Assembly (NCBI GenBank): GCA_002367635.1
Contig: DFDI01000075.1
Location: forward strand, 1-6,906
Source: Betaproteobacteria bacterium UBA3031
GTDB lineage: Bacteria > Pseudomonadota > Gammaproteobacteria > Burkholderiales > Eutrophovitaceae
Length of the DNA stretch: 6,906 nucleotides
Reading direction: 5' to 3'
Shown piece by piece: positions 1 to 5,449 of this stretch (position 1 is its first letter; each line of letters begins with the position of its first letter). The notes beneath the pieces were generated by a model that saw only the letters and a list, made by a program, of their open reading frames with translations, did not search any database and was not told the origin of the DNA. Both the position numbers and the translations under genes were made by a program.

Positions 1-23
1 AAAATGGATCAGTTTAGCCATAT

Positions 24-53
24 TTGTCTGTATATGAGCGCTTCTATTTTAAT
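24..53 (+). promoter_or_regulatory. Candidate sigma-70 promoter for the secreted-protein gene
   Basis: TTGTCT at 24-29 matches four of six bases of the -35 consensus. TTTAAT at 48-53 matches five of six of the -10 consensus. They are separated by 18 bp, which would put the transcript start near 60, about 16 nt before the ATG at 76. The surroundings are A/T-rich, so chance matches are likely. This is inference from sequence only. Confidence 0.3.
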
Positions 54-75
54 TACAACTTAGGACTTAAACGCA

Positions 76-570
76 ATGAAAAATACACTGTCAGTTCTGT
101 TTGGTTTGTTCATTTTTATATCCTCTGCATCCGCTGAGCATCATGGCCATTCAGCAGGAAAACTTTCTTTAATCTCTAATGGCGAATTTATATTAGATAC
201 CGTTGAGGCAGGTGACATCAAACATACACTTGCTGAACTTAAAGGATTGGGTAACATCGTTGACTCCACTTACGCGCCGATGCCAAACGGTACAGTTATC
301 GCGTTTGAGTGCGCGGGTAGCAACGTAACCAAAAACGGCGAGAGCATGCTTTATGCACTGTGTTTGGCTAAGGATAAAGATGGTGACCAATTCTCCATTG
401 AAAATACTCGGGTTGGCTTGATTGGCGTAGCCGGACCTGGAGAGAGTGTTATGCGCGGTATATCTGGTAAATTTGCAGATTTAATGGGCACCTGTACTTA
501 TGTGCCAACGTATATGAAGAACGACGGTGTGTTCGTATCTGTTGCTTATGAATGTGACATGAAACACTAA
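76..570 (+). CDS. Small secreted protein of unknown function with Sec signal peptide and four cysteines
   Basis: I do not recognise a family, so the function is unknown. The 164-residue product starts with MKN, followed by a hydrophobic stretch (about residues 5-17) and a typical signal peptidase I site SASA|E, with cleavage after Ala20. The mature protein of about 144 residues should be periplasmic or exported. Its N-terminus has three histidines (His22, His23, His25) and its C-terminus ends Cys-Asp-Met-Lys-His. Four cysteines (79, 96, 140, 160) could form two disulfides, consistent with an oxidising compartment. The C-terminal third has a Gly-rich G-K-F-x-D-L-x-G-T-C-T-Y pattern (130-142) that loosely recalls beta-barrel 'G-x-Y-x-G' repeats, but this is too weak to assign a fold. 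The start is supported by AGGA at 62-65, 10 nt upstream. A strong terminator follows, so the gene is probably monocistronic. A metal-binding role through the terminal His/Met residues is speculation. Confidence 0.8.
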   Translation: MKNTLSVLFGLFIFISSASAEHHGHSAGKLSLISNGEFILDTVEAGDIKHTLAELKGLGNIVDSTYAPMPNGTVIAFECAGSNVTKNGESMLYALCLAKDKDGDQFSIENTRVGLIGVAGPGESVMRGISGKFADLMGTCTYVPTYMKNDGVFVSVAYECDMKH

Positions 571-579
571 AATACTCTG

Positions 580-609
580 TTCAAGTGAAGTTAAAACGGC
601 AGGTATAAT
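580..609 (+). promoter_or_regulatory. Candidate promoter for the lipoprotein gene, -10 inside the terminator hairpin
   Basis: TATAAT at 604-609 is a perfect -10 hexamer. TTCAAG at 580-585 is a poor -35 candidate (three of six matches) at an 18-bp spacing. Initiation would fall near 616, about 42 nt before the lipoprotein ATG at 658. There is little other room for a promoter between the terminator's T-tract (ending at 630) and the ribosome binding site at 643. The hexamer is seen directly; promoter function is inferred. Confidence 0.4.
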
Positions 610-630
610 CCGTATCTGCCGTTTTTTTTT
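593..630 (+). terminator. Rho-independent terminator after the secreted-protein gene
   Basis: AAAACGGCAG (593-602) pairs perfectly with CTGCCGTTTT (616-625). The stem can extend inward through 603-606/612-615 with two G-U pairs, leaving a 5-nt loop. Nine consecutive T's (622-630) follow the G/C-rich core. The hairpin begins 23 nt after the TAA stop. This is a textbook intrinsic terminator for plus-strand transcription. The A-run on the left arm (593-596) is short, so termination in the opposite direction would be weaker. Confidence 0.9.
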
Positions 631-642
631 GGCTTTTTATTT

Positions 643-648
643 AGGAGG
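643..648 (+). promoter_or_regulatory. Strong Shine-Dalgarno AGGAGG that selects ATG 658
   Basis: AGGAGG lies 9 nt upstream of the ATG at 658 but only 3 nt upstream of the in-frame GTG at 652, which is too close for normal initiation. An ATG at 650 is followed at once by TGA in another frame. The spacing therefore favours 658 as the lipoprotein start. Confidence 0.75.
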
Positions 649-657
649 AATGTGATT

Positions 658-1227
658 ATGTGCCGCATTATGAATGTGTTGTCTTTGTTTTTAGGAGCAT
701 TAGTAATGTCCAGTTTGATTTCGTGTGGGTCCTCTGATAGTGATTTGAGTCGTCAAGATAAGATTGAACGTCTTCTTGAGGGGACCTATGAATTAGCAAG
801 TTGGAATGATGGCACTGACGAATTTTCCCCACCTGATGTAAAAGGACGCATCACTTTTTACGATGGGAACATTGTTTTTAACATGCATAACAGTATTGAT
901 CTAAAAAATCTCACCACGCTCGCCTGGATGGGTGAGTACCAACTGGTTGGAGATACCTTCGGATATCGCTACACCAATGCGTCTACTTTTAAAACAAAAG
1001 ATGGCGTAACTACTGAAACCAATCAAGTGCCATGGACGGAATTTAGAGAATTCACAGTTACAGAAGTAACTGACTCTTTACTTAAATTTGAAGCGAACGG
1101 TGGAAAGCAGGTTTTTGAAATTGGTGTCGATCAATTGGTCTATACCGATTTTGCTCCAGCTAATAATGTCGGATCAGGCAGCGGTTTTGCAAGCCGTGCG
1201 TGGAACCGAATTTCTGATAAGCCCTAA
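658..1227 (+). CDS. Putative outer-membrane lipoprotein with a lipocalin-like beginning
   Basis: The product has 189 residues from ATG 658; an in-frame GTG at 652 would add two. Start MCRIMN is followed by a hydrophobic segment and the lipobox L-I-S-C, with lipidated Cys23. Residues after the Cys are Gly-Ser-Ser, with no Asp at +2, so default Lol sorting to the outer membrane is expected. The mature part begins with a charged helix-like stretch and then L-E-G-T-Y-E-L-A-S-W (about 40-49) and G-R-I-T-F-Y-D-G (about 63-70). These resemble the 'GTW-L-S' and 'G-x-l-x-F-x-x-dG' opening of lipocalin-like domains. The rest alternates short beta-type segments and ends in a Gly/Ser-rich tail. The signal peptide and lipobox are seen directly; the lipocalin-like fold is an inference and no ligand can be named. 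The gene lies between two intrinsic terminators and is probably transcribed alone. Confidence 0.78.
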   Translation: MCRIMNVLSLFLGALVMSSLISCGSSDSDLSRQDKIERLLEGTYELASWNDGTDEFSPPDVKGRITFYDGNIVFNMHNSIDLKNLTTLAWMGEYQLVGDTFGYRYTNASTFKTKDGVTTETNQVPWTEFREFTVTEVTDSLLKFEANGGKQVFEIGVDQLVYTDFAPANNVGSGSGFASRAWNRISDKP

Positions 1228-1238
1228 CTGCGACGTTT

Positions 1239-1273
1239 AAACGGTACGTTCGGTCGAGCGTACCGTTTTTCTT
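1239..1273 (+). terminator. Intrinsic terminator after the lipoprotein gene, in a convergent spacer
   Basis: AAACGGTACG (1239-1248) pairs perfectly with CGTACCGTTT (1259-1268). The inner bases 1249-1251/1256-1258 can add a G-U, a U-A and a C-G pair, leaving a tetraloop. TTTTTCTT follows (1266-1273). It begins 11 nt after the lipoprotein TAA. The dioxygenase gene converges from the right and stops at 1314. On the minus strand the same hairpin is followed only by TTTAAA, so it would serve that gene weakly at best. Confidence 0.85.
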
Positions 1274-1313
1274 AGTGGTTCTCCTTTGACTGGAAATCTT
1301 TTCTGCCTCGGAA

Positions 1314-2132
1314 TTAAAACGGCCGATCGCCCTTCAATGTTATTCTGTGGAGCAGTCTCAACTGGCCTTGATAGTCATTGAGCGGCAGGTGCAATAAGCA
1401 TCGGTTATCCCAAAGCGCTAAATCCCCTTTTCGCCAGGCGAAACGACACTGGAACTCTTCTTTTATTTGATGTGCAAACAGATCAGTGAGTAGCACCCTA
1501 CTGTCCTCTACGCTGAGCCCTTCTACGCTACAGGTATGCGCGGGGCTGATATAAAGGCTTTTCAATCCGGTATCAGGGTGGGTTCTAACCATAGGGTGTG
1601 ATGCTGAATAGCTGACAGAAGACGCTTTGCCGGAATCCGTAATTCGATTTAAACGCGTGGCAGAAACTGCTTCTAGATCAGAGCGCGACTCCGCCTGTAA
1701 CGAGCTGATACGATCTTTAATGTCATTGGACAGCATGTCATACGCTTTGTATTGGTTCGAGAACAACGTGTCTCCGCCTTGCTCTGGCACCTCGATCGCG
1801 TAGAGCATGCTGGCCTTTGGAGGGACCTCGAGATAAATGGTATCGGTGTGCCACACGCCACCAAAATTCTCTGTTTCCTTGGGCGTTTTTAAAACACGTG
1901 TGACTTGGGGGTGGCCCTCTAAACCGACTAAAAATGGATAAACATCCGGCTCTCCGAAATAACTGGCGAATTTAAGCTGCTCGGATGGAGTTAAACTCTG
2001 ATTTCTAATAAACACAACGCTATATTGCAGCCATGCTGCGTGTATTTGCTGCAGCTCTTCTTGGCTCGCAGAATGCAATGAGACGTCTTCGATGGTGCAG
2101 CCAACGTTTTGATTAAGCGGTTTAATAATCAT
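1314..2132 (-). CDS. TauD/TfdA-family Fe(II)/2-oxoglutarate-dependent dioxygenase
   Basis: A cytoplasmic 272-residue protein, near the usual 270-300 of TauD/TfdA enzymes. These couple 2-oxoglutarate decarboxylation to hydroxylation of a small substrate such as a sulfonate, aryloxyacetate or sulfate ester. The iron-binding facial triad is complete: His95-x-Asp97 in G-V-W-H-T-D, and His248 in W-D-N-R-x-x-x-H. Arg259, 11 residues after the distal His, should bind the 2-oxoglutarate carboxylate. Arg263 sits where TauD's substrate-sulfonate arginine lies; the spacing matches E. coli TauD (H255/R266/R270). The C-terminal H-R-I-T-L-K-G-D-R-P is a family signature. I chose ATG 2132 because M-I-I-K-P-L matches the usual family N-terminus. 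An in-frame GTG at 2159 would add nine residues (272 becomes 281), and neither start has a clear Shine-Dalgarno. No transporter or sulfonate genes are adjacent, so the substrate is unknown and the name tauD is not justified. Confidence 0.92.
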   Translation of the reverse strand: MIIKPLNQNVGCTIEDVSLHSASQEELQQIHAAWLQYSVVFIRNQSLTPSEQLKFASYFGEPDVYPFLVGLEGHPQVTRVLKTPKETENFGGVWHTDTIYLEVPPKASMLYAIEVPEQGGDTLFSNQYKAYDMLSNDIKDRISSLQAESRSDLEAVSATRLNRITDSGKASSVSYSASHPMVRTHPDTGLKSLYISPAHTCSVEGLSVEDSRVLLTDLFAHQIKEEFQCRFAWRKGDLALWDNRCLLHLPLNDYQGQLRLLHRITLKGDRPF

Positions 2133-2159
2133 TGAAGTAATCAACCATTTTTTTATCAC

Positions 2160-2205
2160 ACTGATGTTCGTCAGTATTTAAATATTTTTCTATTTTAATT
2201 AAAAT
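2160..2205. promoter_or_regulatory. Palindrome-rich A/T spacer between divergent dioxygenase and channel genes
   Basis: Three inverted repeats lie side by side: ACTGA-6 nt-TCAGT (2160-2175), TATTTAAATA (2175-2184) and the perfect 14-bp palindrome ATTTTAATTAAAAT (2192-2205). They fall in the region that must hold the start signals of both divergent genes and could be operators. Short A/T palindromes arise readily by chance in such sequence, and I could not place convincing -35/-10 pairs for either gene. Confidence 0.3.
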
Positions 2206-2236
2206 GACGACATACATTACAGTTTAGTTTGACCAC

Positions 2237-3031
2237 ATGATCATACAAAAAATTATCGACATAAGGCATCACAAAATATTTGAAATTTCGATGATTTTTA
2301 TCATCATTTTTTCGGCACTTACCGTAGGTGCAAGAACCTACCGGCAACTTGAACCTTACCAGGATTTACTGTCATATCTCGATATTTTAATCAGCGTTAT
2401 TTTTCTGATTGAAATCATCATTCGTTATGTTGCAGAGGGTAATTTCAAACGTTTTGTGCGCGATCCGTGGAATCTCTTCGACGCAATAATTGTTATTGGC
2501 AGCCTGATCCCGCTAGAGAGCTCTAATCTGGTCTTCGTGGGGCGTTTATTGCGCATCTTCAGGGTTTTGCGATTGATTACGTTTATCCCCGAATTACGCC
2601 TGCTTTTGAACGCGTTATTTAAATCTCTCCCAAGGTTGGGGTATTTAGTCTTGTTGATGTTTATTTTCTTTTATATGTATGGAGCGATTGGATCGACCTT
2701 ATTCGGATCGATTAACCCATTTCTATGGGGTGATATCGCTAAGTCCATGCTGACGTTATTTCGGGTCATGACTTTTGAGGATTGGACAGACGTCATGTAC
2801 GAAGTTATGGAGTTTTATCCCCTTGCCTGGATTTATTTCCTCACATTCATTTTCTTCTCAGCATTTGCATTTCTTAATATGTTGATCGCTATCGTAGTCG
2901 ACGTCGTCAATAAGGAAAATAAAGCCTTGAATTCAGGTGATAACGAAGAGGAAAGACATAAACAGGAGCTTATGGCCGGTATTAAAAAAATATCGGGTGA
3001 GCTGGAGCGATTAAAGAATAGATTAGGCTGA
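2237..3031 (+). CDS. Single-domain voltage-gated cation channel (bacterial Nav/Cav-like ion transporter)
   Basis: An inner-membrane pore subunit of 264 residues, expected to assemble as a tetramer like NaChBac and NavAb. Approximate layout: S1 16-34, S2 48-66 (Glu59), S3 78-92 with N-L-F-D (Asp82), S4 100-115 with Arg103, Arg106, Arg109 and Arg112 every third residue as gating charges, S5 133-157, pore helix and filter 168-187, S6 196-225 with conserved Asn214. The filter reads T179-F-E-D-W-T-D185, aligned with NavAb T-L-E-S-W-S-M. The acidic residues at the fourth and seventh places are the changes that turn NavAb/NaChBac toward calcium selectivity, so calcium permeation is a fair inference. 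The C-terminal tail has a clean a/d heptad ladder (Leu245, Ile249, Ile252, Leu256, Leu259, Leu263), matching the tetramerising coiled coil of the family. ATG 2237 gives a complete S1; no strong Shine-Dalgarno is visible. Its stop overlaps the stop of tatD on the other strand. Confidence 0.93.
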   Translation: MIIQKIIDIRHHKIFEISMIFIIIFSALTVGARTYRQLEPYQDLLSYLDILISVIFLIEIIIRYVAEGNFKRFVRDPWNLFDAIIVIGSLIPLESSNLVFVGRLLRIFRVLRLITFIPELRLLLNALFKSLPRLGYLVLLMFIFFYMYGAIGSTLFGSINPFLWGDIAKSMLTLFRVMTFEDWTDVMYEVMEFYPLAWIYFLTFIFFSAFAFLNMLIAIVVDVVNKENKALNSGDNEEERHKQELMAGIKKISGELERLKNRLG

Positions 3032-3808
3032 TGGTGCCGCGTGGCCTGTTAAAAAAAGCTTATGGAAGTTTTCAGTGGTTTTTTGAGCAACTACATCCAG
3101 AGGTAAATCTTTTACTCGAGCCAGCTCTTCGAGAACGAAGCGTACATATGAGGGTTCATTTGTTTTTCCTCGGTGTGGCATTGGTGCTAAGTATGGAGAA
3201 TCCGTTTCGATCATTATTGATTCGATGGGTATAGTCCTAGCAACACTGCGAACTTCCTCAGCATTTTTGAATGTGAGTATTCCAGAGAATGAGATCAAAA
3301 ATCCGAGTTCAATTGATGCGAGTGCAAATGGTAGGGTCTCCGTGAAGCAATGCATGACACCTCTAACTTCCCCACGGCCTCTTTCTCTGAGGATATCTAA
3401 GGTATCGTTGCCCGCTTCTCTCGTATGAATGATCAGCGGTTTCTGGGTTTTCTTAGCCGCATCAATATGAACTCGAAAACGCTCGCGTTGCCATTCGGTA
3501 TCGCCTTCAGATCTGAAGTAGTCGAGACCTGTCTCGCCAATAGCGACTACTTTAGGGTGATTCGACAGCGTGACTAATTGCTCTACCGTAGGTTCTTCAC
3601 AATTTTGATGATCTGGGTGCACGCCTACGGACGCAAAAATATTGGGGTATCGAGTTGCTAGATCCAGTATTTCTGGGAATTTCTCTAACTCGACTGAAAC
3701 GCATAAGGCCTTAGACACATCGTTCTCTTCCATGCGCTTAAGAAGACCGTCTATATCTCCCACAAGCTCTGGGAAGTTGATGTGGCAATGCGAATCAATA
3801 ATTTTCAT
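3023..3808 (-). CDS. tatD: TatD-family metal-dependent hydrolase/DNase (YcfH-like)
   Basis: A cytoplasmic TIM-barrel amidohydrolase-type enzyme of 261 residues (YcfH 265). TatD proteins are divalent-metal 3'-5' DNases linked to DNA repair and degradation; the role of the YcfH branch is less defined. All metal ligands are visible: His7-x-His9 in D-S-H-C-H, Glu92 in I-G-E-T-G-L-D, His128 in I-I-H-T-R-E-A, His153 in M-H-C-F-T, and Asp203 in E-T-D-S-P-Y-L. I chose ATG 3808 because M-K-I-I-D-S-H-C-H is the normal family start. An ATG at 3835 would add nine unconserved residues and overlap holB. Neither start has a clear Shine-Dalgarno. From 3808 it begins 11 nt after the holB stop, so it is very likely translated from the same message. 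The order tmk-holB-tatD matches E. coli; the pilZ gene that separates holB and tatD in pseudomonads is absent. Confidence 0.94.
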   Translation of the reverse strand: MKIIDSHCHINFPELVGDIDGLLKRMEENDVSKALCVSVELEKFPEILDLATRYPNIFASVGVHPDHQNCEEPTVEQLVTLSNHPKVVAIGETGLDYFRSEGDTEWQRERFRVHIDAAKKTQKPLIIHTREAGNDTLDILRERGRGEVRGVMHCFTETLPFALASIELGFLISFSGILTFKNAEEVRSVARTIPIESIMIETDSPYLAPMPHRGKTNEPSYVRFVLEELARVKDLPLDVVAQKTTENFHKLFLTGHAAPSA

Positions 3809-3819
3809 AGTGTTGGTTA

Positions 3820-4827
3820 TTATGCTTGTGGCCATTTCAAAAAGAGCGCTTCTAAGGCCAGTCTTCGGTTAAGTGGGTGATTTGCTGACTTTAGATAGTC
3901 ATTGAAGCTGCCTTGCCAATGCGTGACTGCTTTGGGTGTCATCGCGCGTTTAATGCGCTGAATCTCTGATACTTTATCCTTATGAAAGACTATATCCCCG
4001 CCTAGATCCGCCATCAGCAAGTCATGCAGCAAGGGATAAAAAATACGTTGTAATATCGGCGCATCGATTTTTTCGCAAAATGCGGCAAGGGTAAACGCGT
4101 TAATGGCATCTTGACTTAACAACGCAAGGATTTTATCTCGATTTACAAAGAAGGCGTCATCCTCTATCAGCTGCATTGACGCAAAGGGCGCACATCCTGA
4201 AAGCCGAATGGCAAGTTCTTTTTTATGTTCTTCGATCTGATTGATAGACGTCTGACGATTTAACCAGTCTGAAGTGACTGCGAGCTCAGGGGCTCTCACG
4301 TGAACCTTCAGGCACCGACTGAGTATGGTTGGGATTAACGACTCTGAGTGCTTGGCCAACAAAATGAAATGAAGAAATGCGGGTGGTTCTTCTAAATTTT
4401 TCAATAATGCATTCGATGCATTTTGATTTAAGTTGTCAGCCGGATCAATAATAATGACTTTTGCATGACCTCGATGAGGTTTGGTGTAACAGAAGCTTCC
4501 CAATTCTCGAACGGTTTTCACACTGATGACCTGTTTTACTTTCTTTGTACTGGCTGCACCTTCCTCGTCAGCACTTGTATCGACTTCATCGTTACTGAGC
4601 ATCTTAAAATCAGGATGAGTTTCAGCTTGAAAAAGGTGGCATGATCCACATATTCCACAGGGCTCTTTCAAGAAAGATGCTTTTTCACAAAGCGCAGATT
4701 GAGCAAGATGAAGAGCCAGGGTTCGTTTCCCAACCCCCTCTACCCCGTACATCAGCAATGCTGGCGGTAAATTTGTTCCAATTTTTCTCTTAGGCTCATC
4801 AAGCCATGAATACTGAGCTAACTGCAT
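3820..4827 (-). CDS. holB: DNA polymerase III subunit delta prime
   Basis: The clamp-loader subunit that, with delta and gamma/tau, opens the beta sliding clamp and loads it on primed DNA. The product is 335 residues (E. coli 334). An AAA+ domain occupies about 1-170, with Walker A G-V-E-G-V-G-K34-R-T, whose Lys is kept although E. coli delta prime lost it. A four-Cys zinc module follows (Cys47, Cys57, Cys60, Cys63), then H-P-D, a degenerate Walker B D-P-A-D (128-131), N-A-L-L-K-x-L-E-E-P-P, and the S-R-C sensor motif (170-172) with the Arg171 finger. Domain III (about 200-335) ends in the family's N-R-R-L-A-L-E motif. Between H-P-D and V-K-T-V-R-E the linker is about 15 residues longer than in E. 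coli; the extra stretch, around 80-97, is acidic and then lysine-rich. ATG 4827 overlaps the tmk end by 10 bp, suggesting translational coupling; a weak GGA lies upstream. Confidence 0.95.
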   Translation of the reverse strand: MQLAQYSWLDEPKRKIGTNLPPALLMYGVEGVGKRTLALHLAQSALCEKASFLKEPCGICGSCHLFQAETHPDFKMLSNDEVDTSADEEGAASTKKVKQVISVKTVRELGSFCYTKPHRGHAKVIIIDPADNLNQNASNALLKNLEEPPAFLHFILLAKHSESLIPTILSRCLKVHVRAPELAVTSDWLNRQTSINQIEEHKKELAIRLSGCAPFASMQLIEDDAFFVNRDKILALLSQDAINAFTLAAFCEKIDAPILQRIFYPLLHDLLMADLGGDIVFHKDKVSEIQRIKRAMTPKAVTHWQGSFNDYLKSANHPLNRRLALEALFLKWPQA

Positions 4828-5435
4828 ATTTGATCCAGCTCGTTTTGAACGAGTAGACGAATCTGACTTTTCGATTTTGAAGAGTCAATGACTTTTACGC
4901 GCGCAGGATCTTTCTTTGCCCGATCTAGGTAGGCTTGTCGAACACGTTCATGAAAATCTATGGTTTCGGATTCGAAACGATCTTTGGCACGATGACTCAT
5001 ACGACGTTGGGCTATTTCAATCGGCAGATCAAAGAATAGAGTGAGATCGGGTTGAAGTGTTCCTTGAACCCAGTGCTCCAATATTTCGATGCGTGATGGG
5101 TCAACACCGGAGCCGCCACCTTGATAGGCGAATGTGGCGTCAGTAAAGCGATCACAAATGACTAGGACTCCAGAGTCTAAAGCCGGTTTGATGACGCGCG
5201 CGATGTGTTCTTTTCTCGCAGCAAACATCAAAAGCACTTCAGTGTCCGAATCTAGAGGTGTTGTAGCGCCTAACATCATGTTTCTCAGTTGTTCGCTAAA
5301 CGGTGTTCCACCAGGTTCACGCGTTTGAACAAGGTCTCTCTTACGATCCCGAAGGTAATTAACGGCGTAGTTAAGCTGGGTGCTTTTTCCTGCCCCATCT
5401 ACACCTTCAAATGTAATGAAAAGGCCTTTAGTCAC
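4818..5435 (-). CDS. tmk: Thymidylate kinase
   Basis: Cytosolic dTMP kinase: it phosphorylates dTMP to dTDP using ATP, an essential step to dTTP. The length of 205 residues is typical (E. coli 213). Seen in order: P-loop E10-G-V-D-G-A-G-K17-S-T; T-R-E-P-G-G-T-P (38-45), which binds the dTMP phosphate; D95-R-F with the following Y-Q-G-G-G, the family's DR[YF] signature; and a LID region with R-A-K-D-R-F-E (149-155). Basic residues in the LID and none in the P-loop x-positions fit the E. coli-like class. The start is GTG 5435, since M-T-K-G-L-F-I-T-F-E aligns with the usual N-terminus; the upstream GAAAG is a weak ribosome binding site. It begins 14 nt after the mltG stop and overlaps holB by 10 bp, so it sits in the middle of the operon. 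Confidence 0.96.
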   Translation of the reverse strand: MTKGLFITFEGVDGAGKSTQLNYAVNYLRDRKRDLVQTREPGGTPFSEQLRNMMLGATTPLDSDTEVLLMFAARKEHIARVIKPALDSGVLVICDRFTDATFAYQGGGSGVDPSRIEILEHWVQGTLQPDLTLFFDLPIEIAQRRMSHRAKDRFESETIDFHERVRQAYLDRAKKDPARVKVIDSSKSKSQIRLLVQNELDQICS

Positions 5436-5449
5436 GTGTACTTTCGTTG

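Noticed and set aside
2133..2159. Nine-residue N-terminal extension of the dioxygenase from GTG 2159
   Set aside because: The family's conserved N-terminus begins with M-I-I-K-P-L at 2132. The extension shows no conservation and has no clear Shine-Dalgarno, although it cannot be fully excluded.
2976..2996. Hairpin CCGGTATT/AATATCGG near the channel's 3' end as a terminator for the minus-strand operon
   Set aside because: The 8-bp stem includes a wobble pair and is A/T-rich. The U-run lies in the loop rather than after the stem on the minus strand, so it does not fit an intrinsic terminator.
3031..3428. Open plus-strand frames opposite tatD
   Set aside because: They have no family resemblance and no convincing ribosome binding site, and they lie wholly antisense to a strongly conserved gene; they are by-products of tatD coding.
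3809..3835. Nine-residue N-terminal extension of TatD from ATG 3835
   Set aside because: It overlaps holB and adds residues before M-K-I-I-D-S-H-C-H, the usual beginning of the family; no ribosome binding site supports it.
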